Assembly (NCBI GenBank): GCA_016933415.1
Contig: JAFGAX010000070.1
Span: 1-48,459, forward strand
DNA: 48,459 nt
Reading direction: 5' to 3'
From: a bacterium
GTDB lineage: Bacteria > Zhuqueibacterota > QNDG01 > DTFT01
Shown: in pieces, positions 25,123 to 34,039 of the stretch
Layout: every line of letters starts with the position of its first letter
How positions within the stretch are numbered: the stretch's first letter is position 1
Made by a program: the position numbers and the translations under genes
The notes under the pieces: model-generated
The model's input: the letters and a program-made list of their open reading frames with translations, nothing else
Databases searched by the model: none
Told to the model about the DNA's origin: nothing

Positions 25123-25182
25123 ATGATGTTTGAATCCGGAAACATGGTTGACCGGGCAATTTCTTCCAGGCTCTTTTCGTGA
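25123..25182 (+). CDS. Possible 19-residue leader ORF
   Basis: Starting at ATGATG (25123-25128), a short frame encodes MMFESGNMVDRAISSRLFS and stops at 25182. It is preceded by GGAAGGAG, one of the better ribosome sites in the window, but only about one base separates it from the first ATG (4 from the second). There is no larger gene here, and the segment lies in an otherwise empty 279-bp gap. It may be a leader peptide or chance. Confidence 0.25.
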   Translation: MMFESGNMVDRAISSRLFS

Positions 25183-25347
25183 AAAAGAAGAATTTTCAGC
25201 TTAAAACCCTTGTCGAGCCTGATTTCAGGCACGAAAAATTCGGTCCGTAATTTGCATATGTCTACAGTAGGTAGAATTTCAGGCGGGAATTGTTACAGTT
25301 TTGAAATAATCGGCTGGAGTCATTTTCAAACTGAAGCGGGGGTTGTT

Positions 25348-25557
25348 ATGGCGGTTTTACTGGTAGTCTCGTTCCTGGCGGGAGGACTTTTCGGCATGCT
25401 CGGAATGGCCGTGCTTGCGTACGGCGCCAAAGCCAAGTTGATCCACGAGAACCGGATTTACAAGGCCAGGCTAGATTTTCTGGAAAAGGAAAGCCCCAAG
25501 CGCCATTATCAGCCGGTCAAAGACCCCCGCGCCCGGGTGCATGCGCTGGTCAACTGA
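25348..25557 (+). CDS. Small single-span membrane protein, unknown function
   Basis: 69 aa. One N-terminal membrane helix (VLLVVSFLAGGLFGMLGMAVLAYG) is followed by a basic, soluble tail (KARLDFLEKESPKRHYQPVKDPRARVHALVN). The family is not recognised; the layout is like small envelope-associated proteins. The ATG at 25348 is chosen because the frame upstream (from 25210) is AT-rich leader without protein-like composition. A strong terminator follows at 25594. Confidence 0.65.
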   Translation: MAVLLVVSFLAGGLFGMLGMAVLAYGAKAKLIHENRIYKARLDFLEKESPKRHYQPVKDPRARVHALVN

Positions 25558-25593
25558 CCCTGTCACGAAACCTTCTCTTCCTTCACTTCCTTG

Positions 25594-25633
25594 AAAACGC
25601 TCCGTCCGGGAAAATGGACGGAGCGTTTTTTAT
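25594..25633 (+). terminator. Strong terminator before tRNA-His
   Basis: A perfect 14-bp stem (aaaacgctccgtcc, 25594-25607; ggacggagcgtttt, 25616-25629) ending in a T-run. Confidence 0.9.
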
Positions 25634-25635
25634 AC

Positions 25636-25664
25636 TTGATTTCCGCAAGTCATTTTCTTAAATT
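25636..25664 (+). promoter_or_regulatory. Promoter of the tRNA-His-Glu unit
   Basis: TTGATT at 25636-25641, a 17-bp spacer and TAAATT at 25659-25664, 17 bases before the tRNA-His gene. The -10 region TTAAATTATA is the same as in front of the tRNA-Gly cluster. Confidence 0.7.
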
Positions 25665-25680
25665 ATACGGCTTTGTTCAT

Positions 25681-25755
25681 GGTGGGTATAGCTCAGTTGG
25701 TTAGAGCGTCAGGTTGTGGCCCTGAAGGTCACGGGTTCGAGTCCCGTTACTCACC
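25681..25755 (+). tRNA. tRNA-His (GTG)
   Basis: 75 bases including the extra 5' G typical of tRNA-His: GGTGGGTA pairs with TACTCACC over 8 bp with one G-T pair. The anticodon in gttGTGgcc is GTG and the T loop is GGTTCGAGTCC. CCA is not encoded (followed by CAA). Confidence 0.93.
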
Positions 25756-25804
25756 CAAACGGCCGGACTTTTCAGGGTCGTGTTTGACAACCTCGGAAAC
25801 ACTT

Positions 25805-25877
25805 GTCCCCATCGTCTAGAGGCCTAGGACTCAAGATTTTCGATCTTGTAACTGGGGTTCGAATCCCCATGGGGACG
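25805..25877 (+). tRNA. tRNA-Glu (TTC)
   Basis: 73 bases. The acceptor GTCCCCA pairs with TGGGGAC, the anticodon in attTTCgat is TTC, and the T loop is GGTTCGAATCC. CCA is not encoded. Its 3' end and the terminator behind it are duplicated twice downstream (31.2 and 35.2 kb). Confidence 0.94.
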
Positions 25878-25881
25878 CTTT

Positions 25882-25913
25882 AAAAACCCGGATCAGCTGA
25901 TCCGGGTTTTTCC
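25882..25913 (+). terminator. tRNA-Glu terminator, palindromic (repeat copy 1)
   Basis: A perfect palindrome (aaaacccggatca / tgatccgggtttt, 25883-25910) with flanking A and T runs, so it can act in both directions. The unit tccccatggggacgctt directly before it, plus this hairpin, is what recurs downstream. Confidence 0.88.
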
Positions 25914-26520
25914 ATTTCGAAGAGACTTGGCGTTCCTGACCGTTGGTCGGGATAACTGGATTTCGGAGCCCATGGGAGCGCTGAGAGAAAGCCCAGGTTC
26001 TTTATTCCGACAATTTTTCCCGTTGCGGGATACCCCGGTCAATCTTCCGGATCGTACAGATGAGAATTGCAACTGATTCCATTGGGTAATGAACAGGATA
26101 TTTTCCATCTGGAATGAATTTTTTCACTGGATTTTATACTTTTCATTGGTATATTTGAGTATTGAATCATCCGATTGATCGGTATAATCCTTCGTTTCCT
26201 GTCAAGTCATTCGAGCGGTATCCTTATGAAATATCGGATAGCACTATTTCCGATCGCGGTTTGTTTTCCCTGAGTTGAACCGATCGGAGATGTCTATCTG
26301 CCCATTATCATTTGGAGAGGGAAAACCAATAATCGGTCTGTTGATGCAAGATTGACCTTTATATCCGGAGGCATCGCGCCTCTGCTGGGAATCATGGCGG
26401 GATTCGCGTCCCGCCATTTGTGTCTTCGGGTAATGGCATTTTCAACTTTTTGCGAATGAGCCAATTTTCCGACAGTACCGGTTATTTCCGGAGTCTTAGT
26501 AAAAGAGAGGGAGTGGAACC
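25914..26520. other. AT-rich intergenic region before the FG-GAP gene
   Basis: 607 bp without a credible gene. A TATAAT is at 26183-26188 but has no well-placed -35 box. A 9-bp hairpin (atggcggga, 26394-26402; tcccgccat, 26409-26417) lies about 100 bases before the gene. The long leader may be regulatory or simply what remains of island DNA. Confidence 0.4.
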
Positions 26521-29500
26521 ATGAAGAAATCGACCTCGATTGTATTTCTGCTTTTGGCCTCAAAGCTGGTCGGGCCGACCGAATCCGCGGCGCAATGGAC
26601 GCAGACAAACGGCTATTATGCGAAAGCATTCGTGTCCGCCGGATCGAGCCTGTTCATGGGATCCCGGTATAATGGAATTTATTCATCCACAAATGACGGA
26701 TCAAGCTGGGTTTCAGCCAACACCGGCCTGACGACTTCGGATGTCCGCGCACTCGTTTCAAATAGTGGATACCTGTTCGCTGGAACATACGGGGGCGGTG
26801 TTTTTATATCCTCCGACAATGGGGCGAATTGGACTGCGGTCAACACCGGTCTGACAAATCTGAATGTGTTGTCCGTGGCCGCAGGGGGAGGATTGTTATT
26901 CGCAGGCACGAATGGCGGGGGTGCATTCGTTTCCTATAACAACGGGGCAAGCTGGTTCGCAGCAAGCAACGGACTGTCGATTCCAGTTATTCAAGCACTC
27001 GTTTTCCAGGGCGGGTATCTTTTCGCCGGTACCGGAGGCGGAGGCGTATGCATATCGAACAACAACGGAGCGAGCTGGACGCCGGTCAATTCCGGTCTGA
27101 CGAACCTGGACGTCCGAGCGCTCATGGTTAGCGGTTCGAACCTGTTCGCAGGCACCTACGGCGGTGGTATCTTCGTCACCGCTAACCTTGGAGTGAGTTG
27201 GACTTCGACCGGAACCGGTTTGACGAACAGCAATGTGCTGGCGTTGTGCGCCACGGAAGCGAGCCTGTTTGCAGGCACGGACGGCGGGGGAGTGTTCCGG
27301 TCGGGCGACGGAGGAGCAGGCTGGTATACGGTCAACACCGGCCTCGGTGTCATGAACGTGAACGCGATTATCTCCAGTGGCGCCTATCTGTTGGCCGGAA
27401 CCAATGGAGGTGTATTCAGAAGGCTGATGTCGGAAATCGTACCGCCCGTCATCTCTTCAATCACGCCTTCCACCGCAATGGTCGGGGCGAGCGTGACAGT
27501 CTCAGGAAGCAATTTCAGCACCACTCCTTCGAACAACGTCGTGTATTTCGGTTCGGTCCGGGCGACCGTCACGTCGGCAGCCACTAATTCGCTCACTGTC
27601 ACGGTTCCGGCCGGGGCGACCTATGCCCCGGTTACGGTGACGATCGGCCGTCTGACGGGCTATTCGCCGCATCCGTTCCAGCTCACATTCGACGGAGGCG
27701 GTCTCATCTCGACGGAAATTTTTGGTCCGCAGATGGACTGGTCAACGATGGGTAGGCCGTCCCACGCAGCTATCGGTGATTTCGACGCCGATGGAAAGCC
27801 CGATCTGGCGATTTCCCACGTAAGTAGCGGCTATCTCATGATCTACCGAAACCTGAGCACTGCCGGATCATTGTCTTTCGCGGGCAATCCCTCTTTCGGA
27901 TCCTCGTCCAACACAAAATACATCGCGACGGGCGATCTGGATGGCGATGGGAAACTCGATGTGGTTCTGACCAATTACGCCGCCAATACGATTTCTGTGT
28001 ACCGTAACATCAGCCAGCCCGGCATCATCCTATTTGAAGCTAAAGTGGATTTTTGGGCAGGTCCTAGCCCCTTTCAAGTTGCCATTCGGGACCTGGACGG
28101 AGACGGTAAGGCCGATCTTGTGGTCGGGAATGATGTGAATTACACGCTAACCATTATCCGTAATACGCATTTGATTGGAAGCTTCAACGGAAGTTCGTTC
28201 GCAGCCGGTGTGGGTTTTATTACGACTAGTACACCTAGGGGCATTGCCATCTGCGATTTGGATGGAGATGGAAAACCTGATTTGGCGGCTACCAATATTA
28301 ACGGGAACACGATTTCGATCTTACGCAACACGGGTATTACCGGAAATATAACATTTGCATCGAAGGTCGATTTTTCCACAGGACAGGGGCCCAGCCATGT
28401 CGCAATCGGCGATCTGGATGGTGATGAAAAGCCGGACCTTGCGATCGCCAACTCCGAAGATAACTCGGTTTCAGTGTTGAGGAATATCAGCACGGCTGGA
28501 AGCATCACCAGTGGATCTTTCGATCCGAAAGTCGATTTTACGGCGTCCGCCACTTCAGTATCCATCGGCGATATGAACGGTGATGAGAAGCCCGATCTGA
28601 TTGCCAACAAATCCAATCAAGTGTCCCTCTTGCAGAACACAACGATTGCGGGTGGTTTCAATGCCGACTCATTCGCTCCGAGAGTTATTTCTCAACACTC
28701 GTATTATAATATGTATGGCGTCGTGGGCGATCTGGATGGCGACGGTAAACCGGATTGTGTAAACACTAAAACCGACTACAGCCAAGTCTCGATTCTGAGG
28801 AATCTCTTCCCAGAAAAGCCCCAGGAAATCACACTGATATCACCCAACGGTGGCGAGAACTGGGGAGTCGGGAGCAGTCAGAACATAACGTGGACATCAT
28901 TAGGCACCAGTGGATACATCCATATCGAATATTCCACAAACGGCGGGTCGAGTTGGGCGGACGTCATTGCGAGCACGTTGGATGATGGGTCTTATTCCTG
29001 GATCGTTCCAGAAGCTCCCTCGACGAACGGTCTGATCCGGATTTCCGATACGGACGGAACGCCTTCGGATACAAGCGATGCGGTGTTCACGATCTCAATT
29101 CTAATACCCGGAATAACTGAATTCACACCCGGATCTGGGACCATCGGCACAAGCGTTGTAATAACGGGATTCAATTTCAGTGCCGATACAGACAGCAATA
29201 TCGTTTATTTTGGTGCGGTGAGAGCTCCCGTAACGTCAGCGAGTTTGACTTCGCTGAACGTTGTGGTGCCGGCCGGAGCGACCTATGCGCCAATCACAGT
29301 CACAGTTGGAGGTAGGATCGCTTATTCCGCAGATCCCTTCCTGGTGACCTTTGCGGGAGGCGGCTCGATTTCCGACTCAAGTTTCGCGCCCAGATTGTGT
29401 CTCGGAACAGCGGGCACACCCAATAGCGTCGCCGTAGGTGATTTTAATGGGGACGGAAAATCGGACATGGCAATCACAAACAACGACAACAACTATGTGG

Positions 29501-31128
29501 TTTCCATCTATCGGAATAGAAGCGTTATTGGAAGTTTGACCGATAGTTCATTCGCCGCCAAAATGGATCTGGCGACGGCCGACGACCACCCCTATGACGC
29601 GACGATCGCCGATATCGACGGGGATGGAAAACTGGATCTGGCGATAGCGAACATGGGCGTCAATTCGTTCTCTGTGTTCAGAAATACGAGTACCGTCGAT
29701 TCTATTTCGTTTGCCGCAAGAGTCGATTTTGCCACAAACGCAAATCCCTATTGCATTGCAGTGGCCGACATCGACGGCGACGGAAAACCCGATTTGGCGG
29801 CCTTGAATACAGGTAGCGATAACTTTTCAGCATTCAGAAATTCGAGTACAGTCGGTCATATCTCATTTGCAGAAAAGGTGGATTTTCCGACCTGTGATTA
29901 TCCATTCGATATTGCGATGGATGATTTGGACGGGGACGGCAAGCCGGATGCGGCGGTCACTAATTATAACAGTAATACTGTATCTGTACTCCAGAATATG
30001 AGCGATTACGGAAGCATCTCATTCGCGTCTAAGGTTGATTTTAACACAGATGTTACTCCTGTATACATGGTGATCGGTGATTTGGATATGGATGGAAAGC
30101 CCGATTTGGCGATAAATCACAATAGCCGCAATCGTGTGACAGTGATGCGAAATACAAGCGTCACAGGAAGTATCACGAGTGCCTCTTTTGCTGATGAAAT
30201 TGAGTTTATCACAGCAGCGTATCCCTATGGCATTGCTGTCGGTGATTTGGATGGGGACGGTAAACCCGATCTAATGCCGGTGTGTACAGTCGCGAAGAGT
30301 GTCTCCGTATTTAAAAATACAAGCACTGAAGGTGCCATTTCCCTTGCTGCAAATATTGATTTTGGAACAGGAGTTTTCCCCATTTACCCGGCAATTGCCG
30401 ATTTGGATGGAGATGGCAGATCCGATATAGTTGTGGGGGATTATACTGATCAAACGATATCCCTGTGGCGCAATAAAATTGGGTCAGTTTTTTGCAGAAT
30501 AAAAAATTTTCTCGAAGGTTCCTATCAGCCAAGCGGAAGCATGACAACGTATTTGAAAACATCCGGATCAGTTCCATTGACCTCACCTTACCCGGATGGC
30601 CGCACCGTGACTTCGGTTCCGGACGGAGTGACAGATTGGGTCTCGGTGGAACTACGCACTTCAGCTTCGGGTGAATCCGTTGTACAGCGCTCTTTTTTTC
30701 AAAAGAGCGACGGTAATATTGTGGATATGGACGGGGCCACGATGAATCTGGAAATTCCCGGAGCTGGAGATGGAGACTATTTCATCGTGGTGCGGCATCG
30801 AAACCACGGGGCTGTCATGAGCGTCTCAGCTCAATCCTTGAATGTGTTAAGCCCGGATATCTATGATTTTTCGACCGGGCAAGAGAAATACCATGGCACA
30901 GGCGGTGCAAAGCAGTTGGAGGCCGGGGTGTGGGGCATGTGGGCCGGAGACGTGAACCAGGACAAGAATGTGACGACCACGGATTACACGTCCTGGTACA
31001 ATTCCGCTCGGCTGGGAGAGTCGGGGTACAAGGCCACGGACCTCAATATGGACGGTGTCGTGACCACATCCGATTACACGATGTGGTACAACAATGCCAG
31101 GCTTGGGGCGGCATCGCAGGTACCGTGA
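26521..31128 (+). CDS. Giant secreted BNR / TIG / FG-GAP protein with dockerin-like tail
   Basis: 1535 aa, signal peptide at 1-24. Residues about 27-300: six or seven BNR-like repeats of about 42 aa (VxALxxxGxxLFAGTxGGGVFxSxDNGASWTxVNTGL). About 305-390: TIG domain. About 400-765: FG-GAP/VCBS repeats with DLDGDGKPDLA calcium loops. About 765-860: Ig-like segment beginning LISPNGGENWGVGSSQNITW. About 865-945: second TIG. About 950-1320: second FG-GAP block. Residues 1476-1535: two dockerin-like calcium loops, DVNQDKNVTTTDYTSWYN and DLNMDGVVTTSDYTMWYNNA. TIG plus FG-GAP looks like an internal duplication. Probably a surface or secreted adhesion/binding protein. Codon use is AT-richer than in neighbouring genes. 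GAGAGGGAG precedes the ATG. Confidence 0.85.
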   Translation: MKKSTSIVFLLLASKLVGPTESAAQWTQTNGYYAKAFVSAGSSLFMGSRYNGIYSSTNDGSSWVSANTGLTTSDVRALVSNSGYLFAGTYGGGVFISSDNGANWTAVNTGLTNLNVLSVAAGGGLLFAGTNGGGAFVSYNNGASWFAASNGLSIPVIQALVFQGGYLFAGTGGGGVCISNNNGASWTPVNSGLTNLDVRALMVSGSNLFAGTYGGGIFVTANLGVSWTSTGTGLTNSNVLALCATEASLFAGTDGGGVFRSGDGGAGWYTVNTGLGVMNVNAIISSGAYLLAGTNGGVFRRLMSEIVPPVISSITPSTAMVGASVTVSGSNFSTTPSNNVVYFGSVRATVTSAATNSLTVTVPAGATYAPVTVTIGRLTGYSPHPFQLTFDGGGLISTEIFGPQMDWSTMGRPSHAAIGDFDADGKPDLAISHVSSGYLMIYRNLSTAGSLSFAGNPSFGSSSNTKYIATGDLDGDGKLDVVLTNYAANTISVYRNISQPGIILFEAKVDFWAGPSPFQVAIRDLDGDGKADLVVGNDVNYTLTIIRNTHLIGSFNGSSFAAGVGFITTSTPRGIAICDLDGDGKPDLAATNINGNTISILRNTGITGNITFASKVDFSTGQGPSHVAIGDLDGDEKPDLAIANSEDNSVSVLRNISTAGSITSGSFDPKVDFTASATSVSIGDMNGDEKPDLIANKSNQVSLLQNTTIAGGFNADSFAPRVISQHSYYNMYGVVGDLDGDGKPDCVNTKTDYSQVSILRNLFPEKPQEITLISPNGGENWGVGSSQNITWTSLGTSGYIHIEYSTNGGSSWADVIASTLDDGSYSWIVPEAPSTNGLIRISDTDGTPSDTSDAVFTISILIPGITEFTPGSGTIGTSVVITGFNFSADTDSNIVYFGAVRAPVTSASLTSLNVVVPAGATYAPITVTVGGRIAYSADPFLVTFAGGGSISDSSFAPRLCLGTAGTPNSVAVGDFNGDGKSDMAITNNDNNYVVSIYRNRSVIGSLTDSSFAAKMDLATADDHPYDATIADIDGDGKLDLAIANMGVNSFSVFRNTSTVDSISFAARVDFATNANPYCIAVADIDGDGKPDLAALNTGSDNFSAFRNSSTVGHISFAEKVDFPTCDYPFDIAMDDLDGDGKPDAAVTNYNSNTVSVLQNMSDYGSISFASKVDFNTDVTPVYMVIGDLDMDGKPDLAINHNSRNRVTVMRNTSVTGSITSASFADEIEFITAAYPYGIAVGDLDGDGKPDLMPVCTVAKSVSVFKNTSTEGAISLAANIDFGTGVFPIYPAIADLDGDGRSDIVVGDYTDQTISLWRNKIGSVFCRIKNFLEGSYQPSGSMTTYLKTSGSVPLTSPYPDGRTVTSVPDGVTDWVSVELRTSASGESVVQRSFFQKSDGNIVDMDGATMNLEIPGAGDGDYFIVVRHRNHGAVMSVSAQSLNVLSPDIYDFSTGQEKYHGTGGAKQLEAGVWGMWAGDVNQDKNVTTTDYTSWYNSARLGESGYKATDLNMDGVVTTSDYTMWYNNARLGAASQVP

Positions 31129-31196
31129 GGGGAATTTGTCCCAGATTATTTAGTTTTATCGGTTTTGGCGGTGATTGCCGATTACCGGGATTGACG

Positions 31197-31266
31197 AAGC
31201 GTCCCCATGGGGACGCTTAAAAAAACCCGGATCAGCTGATTCGGGTTTTTCCATTCCAAAGAGACC
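31197..31266. repeat. tRNA-Glu end plus terminator, copy 2
   Basis: Starts with a perfect 22-bp palindrome (31197-31218) centred on ccccatgggg, followed by aaacccggatcagctgat and tcgggttttt. From tccccatgg (31202) to about 31266, nearly all bases match the tRNA-Glu end at 25864-25927. The hairpin has one mismatch (gattcgggt instead of gatccgggt), so it still looks like a working terminator for the FG-GAP gene. Confidence 0.75.
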
Positions 31267-31438
31267 CGGCCTTCGCTCGGGATTACCGAGGATCGAATCT
31301 GTCCGCTCTGATTCCAGGCAGCGTACTGCAGGGAATCTTCGTTCCCCATGAGGAGATTCAAACAATCCGGAGAAAACCCCGTTTTTCCAAAAGACATGTC
31401 GGATCGATCCATGAACCACGGGCAAATGGTGTCTGAAA

Positions 31439-31501
31439 TTCCAGGCGTTTCCGGTGCAATGCCGGTAGGCGCAGACCGGCATCCCGGAAAGGCTCCTGGA
31501 A
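31439..31501. repeat. Nested near-perfect hairpin (63 bases)
   Basis: Three nested stems: ttccagg/cctggaa (31439-31445, 31495-31501), tttccgg/ccggaaa (31448-31454, 31484-31490) and atgccggt/accggcat (31459-31466, 31475-31482) with an 8-base loop. It has no T-run, so it is not a simple terminator. It may be a REP-like element or a regulatory RNA fold. Confidence 0.6.
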
Positions 31502-31750
31502 ACGGTCCTGTATGGTTTTCCATTCCGTACAAGCGATATCCTCATGATGCGAATATTTTCCCCGCCGTCAATTTTTCTGGAGTATTTGTCCCGGAAAATG
31601 CTTATCTTAACATCAGTATTGACGAGGCTTTTTCTCTCCCTCCCGGGTGAACCCATCAACCGTTGATCCCCGTGTATCCAGCGGCAGTCGTATCCCAAGG
31701 TCAATACGGTAAAAGGCGCCCTCCCAAGCACCCAAAAAGGGATGTTCGTT

Positions 31751-34039
31751 ATGAGTCAATCTTCCATCCGCTCAAAACTCCGCCGTATCGCATTTATCGG
31801 CAACTACTCGCCGCGTCAATGCGGTATCGCCACATTCACAACCGATTTATGCGAGGCCATCGCCGACCAGTATCGTCAAACCTCCTGCATCGCCCTGCCG
31901 GTCAATGACATTGAGAACGGATATGACTATCCGACCCGTGTGCGTTTCGAATTGACGGAGAAAGACATCGATTCCTTTCGCCGCGCGGCCGACTTTCTGA
32001 ACATCAACAACGTGGATTTGGTATCCCTGCAGCATGAATACGGCATTTTCGGCGGACGGGCGGGCAGCCATATCCTGGAGCTGTTACGCGAGCTGCGAAT
32101 GCCCATCGTGACCACGCTGCACACCATTTTGCGCGACCCCGACCCCGAACAGAAGCGGGTGTTGGAGGAAATCGCGGCATTGTCCGACCGGCTCGTGGTC
32201 ATGAGTGAGCGCGGAGTGGAATTCCTGCGCGGTGTATACGGCGTACAGCCTGAGAAAATCGATCTGATCCCTCATGGAATCCCCGATGTGCCGTTTGAAG
32301 ATTCCAGTTTTCACAAGGATCTGTTCGGCGTTGAAGGCAAGGTCGTTTTGCTGAGCTTCGGCCTGCTTTCCGCGAATAAGGGGATCGAAAACGTGATTTC
32401 CGCCCTGCCGGCCGTTATCGCGCGGCATCCCAACGTGGTGTACATCGTTCTCGGCGCGACTCATCCCAATGTCGTGCGGAAGGAGGGCGAATCCTATCGC
32501 CTGTCCCTGCAATGGCTGGCCCAGGAGAAGGGGGTGGAAGGTCACGTCATTTTCTATAACCGATTCGTCAGTCTGGAAGAACTCGTTCAGTTCATCAGTG
32601 TGGCGGATCTCTACATTACGCCCTATCTCAACGAGGCGCAAATCACCTCGGGCACGCTGGCCTATACCATGGGGGCGGGCAAGGCCGTCATCTCGACGCC
32701 GTACTGGTACGCCGTTGAGATGCTGGCCGAGGGCAGGGGGGCGCTGGTGCCTTTCCGTGATCCCGCGGCGCTGGCCGATCAGGTGATCGGTCTGTTGGAC
32801 AACGAAACCCGGCGGCACGCCATGCGCAAGAAGGCCTATGTGTTCGGGCGGAAGATGATCTGGCCGCAGGTGGCTCGCCGTTACATGGAGAGCTTTGAAC
32901 GCGCTCGGTCGGAGCGCCACCAGTTTACCCATCCGGGCTTCGCGGTCAAGCCGCTGGACGAGCAGACGGGCGAACTCCCTCCCCTGAAGCTGGATCACTT
33001 GCGGCATATGACGGACGAGACCGGAATGCTGCAACACGCCATTTTCACCATTCCCAATTATCGCGAGGGCTACACCACCGATGACAACGCCAGGGCGCTG
33101 ATGGTGAGCGTTCTCCTGGAAGCGCTCGGCATCAAGGAATCACAGGAGCTGGCCTCCCGTTATCTCGCCTTTATATGGTATGCGTTCAACACGGAAACCG
33201 GACGATTCCGCAATTTCATGGATTACCAGCGTCATTGGCTGGATGTCGAAGTGACCGACGATTGCCACGGGCGCACGATATGGGCGCTGGGCACCGTGCT
33301 GGGCCGCTCGAACACGCCGACCCTCCAAAACATGGCGGGCCGGATATTCGAACAGGCCCTGACCGGAATTCGCGACACGACCAGCCCGCGAGCCTGGGCT
33401 TTCTCCCTCATCGGCATCCACGAGTACCTCCAGCGTTTTGCCGGCGATCGAAGGGCCGGACTGGTTCGGGAGGAATTGTCCGGACGGCTGCTGGCGCTGT
33501 ATCAAGGCCACCGTTCGGATGCGTGGCGCTGGTACGAGGACAAGATCACGTATTGCAACGCCGCGCTTCCGCATGCATTGATCTCGAGCGGACAATCGAT
33601 ACCGGATCATGGCATGGCCGAGGCCGGGTTGGAGTCGCTCATCTGGCTGGCTGATTTGCAGCGGGCGGATGTCGAGGGGGGACACTTTATTCCCGTCGGA
33701 TCCAACGGATTTTATCCGAAAGGAGGCGCGCGGGCCCGGTTCGATCAGCAACCCGTGGAGGCGCAGGCCATGGTCTCCGCCTGTCTCGAGGCTTACCGGG
33801 TCACGAAGAACAGGCGCTGGCGCAAGGAAGCCCGCCGCGCCTTCGAATGGTTTCTGGGGCGAAACGATCTGAACCTCCCGGTGTACGACCCGAATACCGG
33901 CGGCTGCCAGGACGGTTTGCATGTCGACCGATTGAACGCGAATCAGGGAGCGGAGTCCACGCTCGCTTTTCTGCACGCCCTGCTGGAATTGAGGCTGACC
34001 GAGAATGTCCCCATCATTAAGGAAGCAAGAACCCCATGA
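31751..34039 (+). CDS. GT4 glycosyltransferase fused to a six-hairpin glycosidase-like domain
   Basis: 762 aa. Residues about 10-390 form a GT-B glycosyltransferase of family 4: IAFIGNYSPRQCGIATFTTDL, LVSLQHEYGIFGG, VVLLSFGLLSANKGIENVI, and the EAQITSGTLAYTMGAGKAVISTPYW sugar-nucleotide site. Residues about 405-755 look like an alpha-toroid domain: NYREGYTTDDNARALM, TDDCHGRTIWALG, and near the end LNANQGAESTLAFLHALLEL. This fusion is typically found beside GH130 phosphorylases, as here (4-base overlap). It probably makes or processes mannose-containing oligosaccharides. ATG 31751 is preferred to 31742 because AAAAAGG then sits 10 bases upstream instead of one. Confidence 0.85.
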   Translation: MSQSSIRSKLRRIAFIGNYSPRQCGIATFTTDLCEAIADQYRQTSCIALPVNDIENGYDYPTRVRFELTEKDIDSFRRAADFLNINNVDLVSLQHEYGIFGGRAGSHILELLRELRMPIVTTLHTILRDPDPEQKRVLEEIAALSDRLVVMSERGVEFLRGVYGVQPEKIDLIPHGIPDVPFEDSSFHKDLFGVEGKVVLLSFGLLSANKGIENVISALPAVIARHPNVVYIVLGATHPNVVRKEGESYRLSLQWLAQEKGVEGHVIFYNRFVSLEELVQFISVADLYITPYLNEAQITSGTLAYTMGAGKAVISTPYWYAVEMLAEGRGALVPFRDPAALADQVIGLLDNETRRHAMRKKAYVFGRKMIWPQVARRYMESFERARSERHQFTHPGFAVKPLDEQTGELPPLKLDHLRHMTDETGMLQHAIFTIPNYREGYTTDDNARALMVSVLLEALGIKESQELASRYLAFIWYAFNTETGRFRNFMDYQRHWLDVEVTDDCHGRTIWALGTVLGRSNTPTLQNMAGRIFEQALTGIRDTTSPRAWAFSLIGIHEYLQRFAGDRRAGLVREELSGRLLALYQGHRSDAWRWYEDKITYCNAALPHALISSGQSIPDHGMAEAGLESLIWLADLQRADVEGGHFIPVGSNGFYPKGGARARFDQQPVEAQAMVSACLEAYRVTKNRRWRKEARRAFEWFLGRNDLNLPVYDPNTGGCQDGLHVDRLNANQGAESTLAFLHALLELRLTENVPIIKEARTP

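Larger units (their letters stand above)
31129..31750. other. Intergenic region between the two island cassettes
   Basis: 622 bp. It contains repeat copy 2 of the tRNA-Glu end (31202-31266) and a nested hairpin (31439-31501), both listed separately. Short frames on both strands here (for example 31348-31650) lack protein-like composition and are not called. Confidence 0.5.

Noticed and set aside
31348-31650. 100-codon frame between the island cassettes
   Set aside because: It contains the nested hairpin, has no ribosome site and no protein-like pattern.
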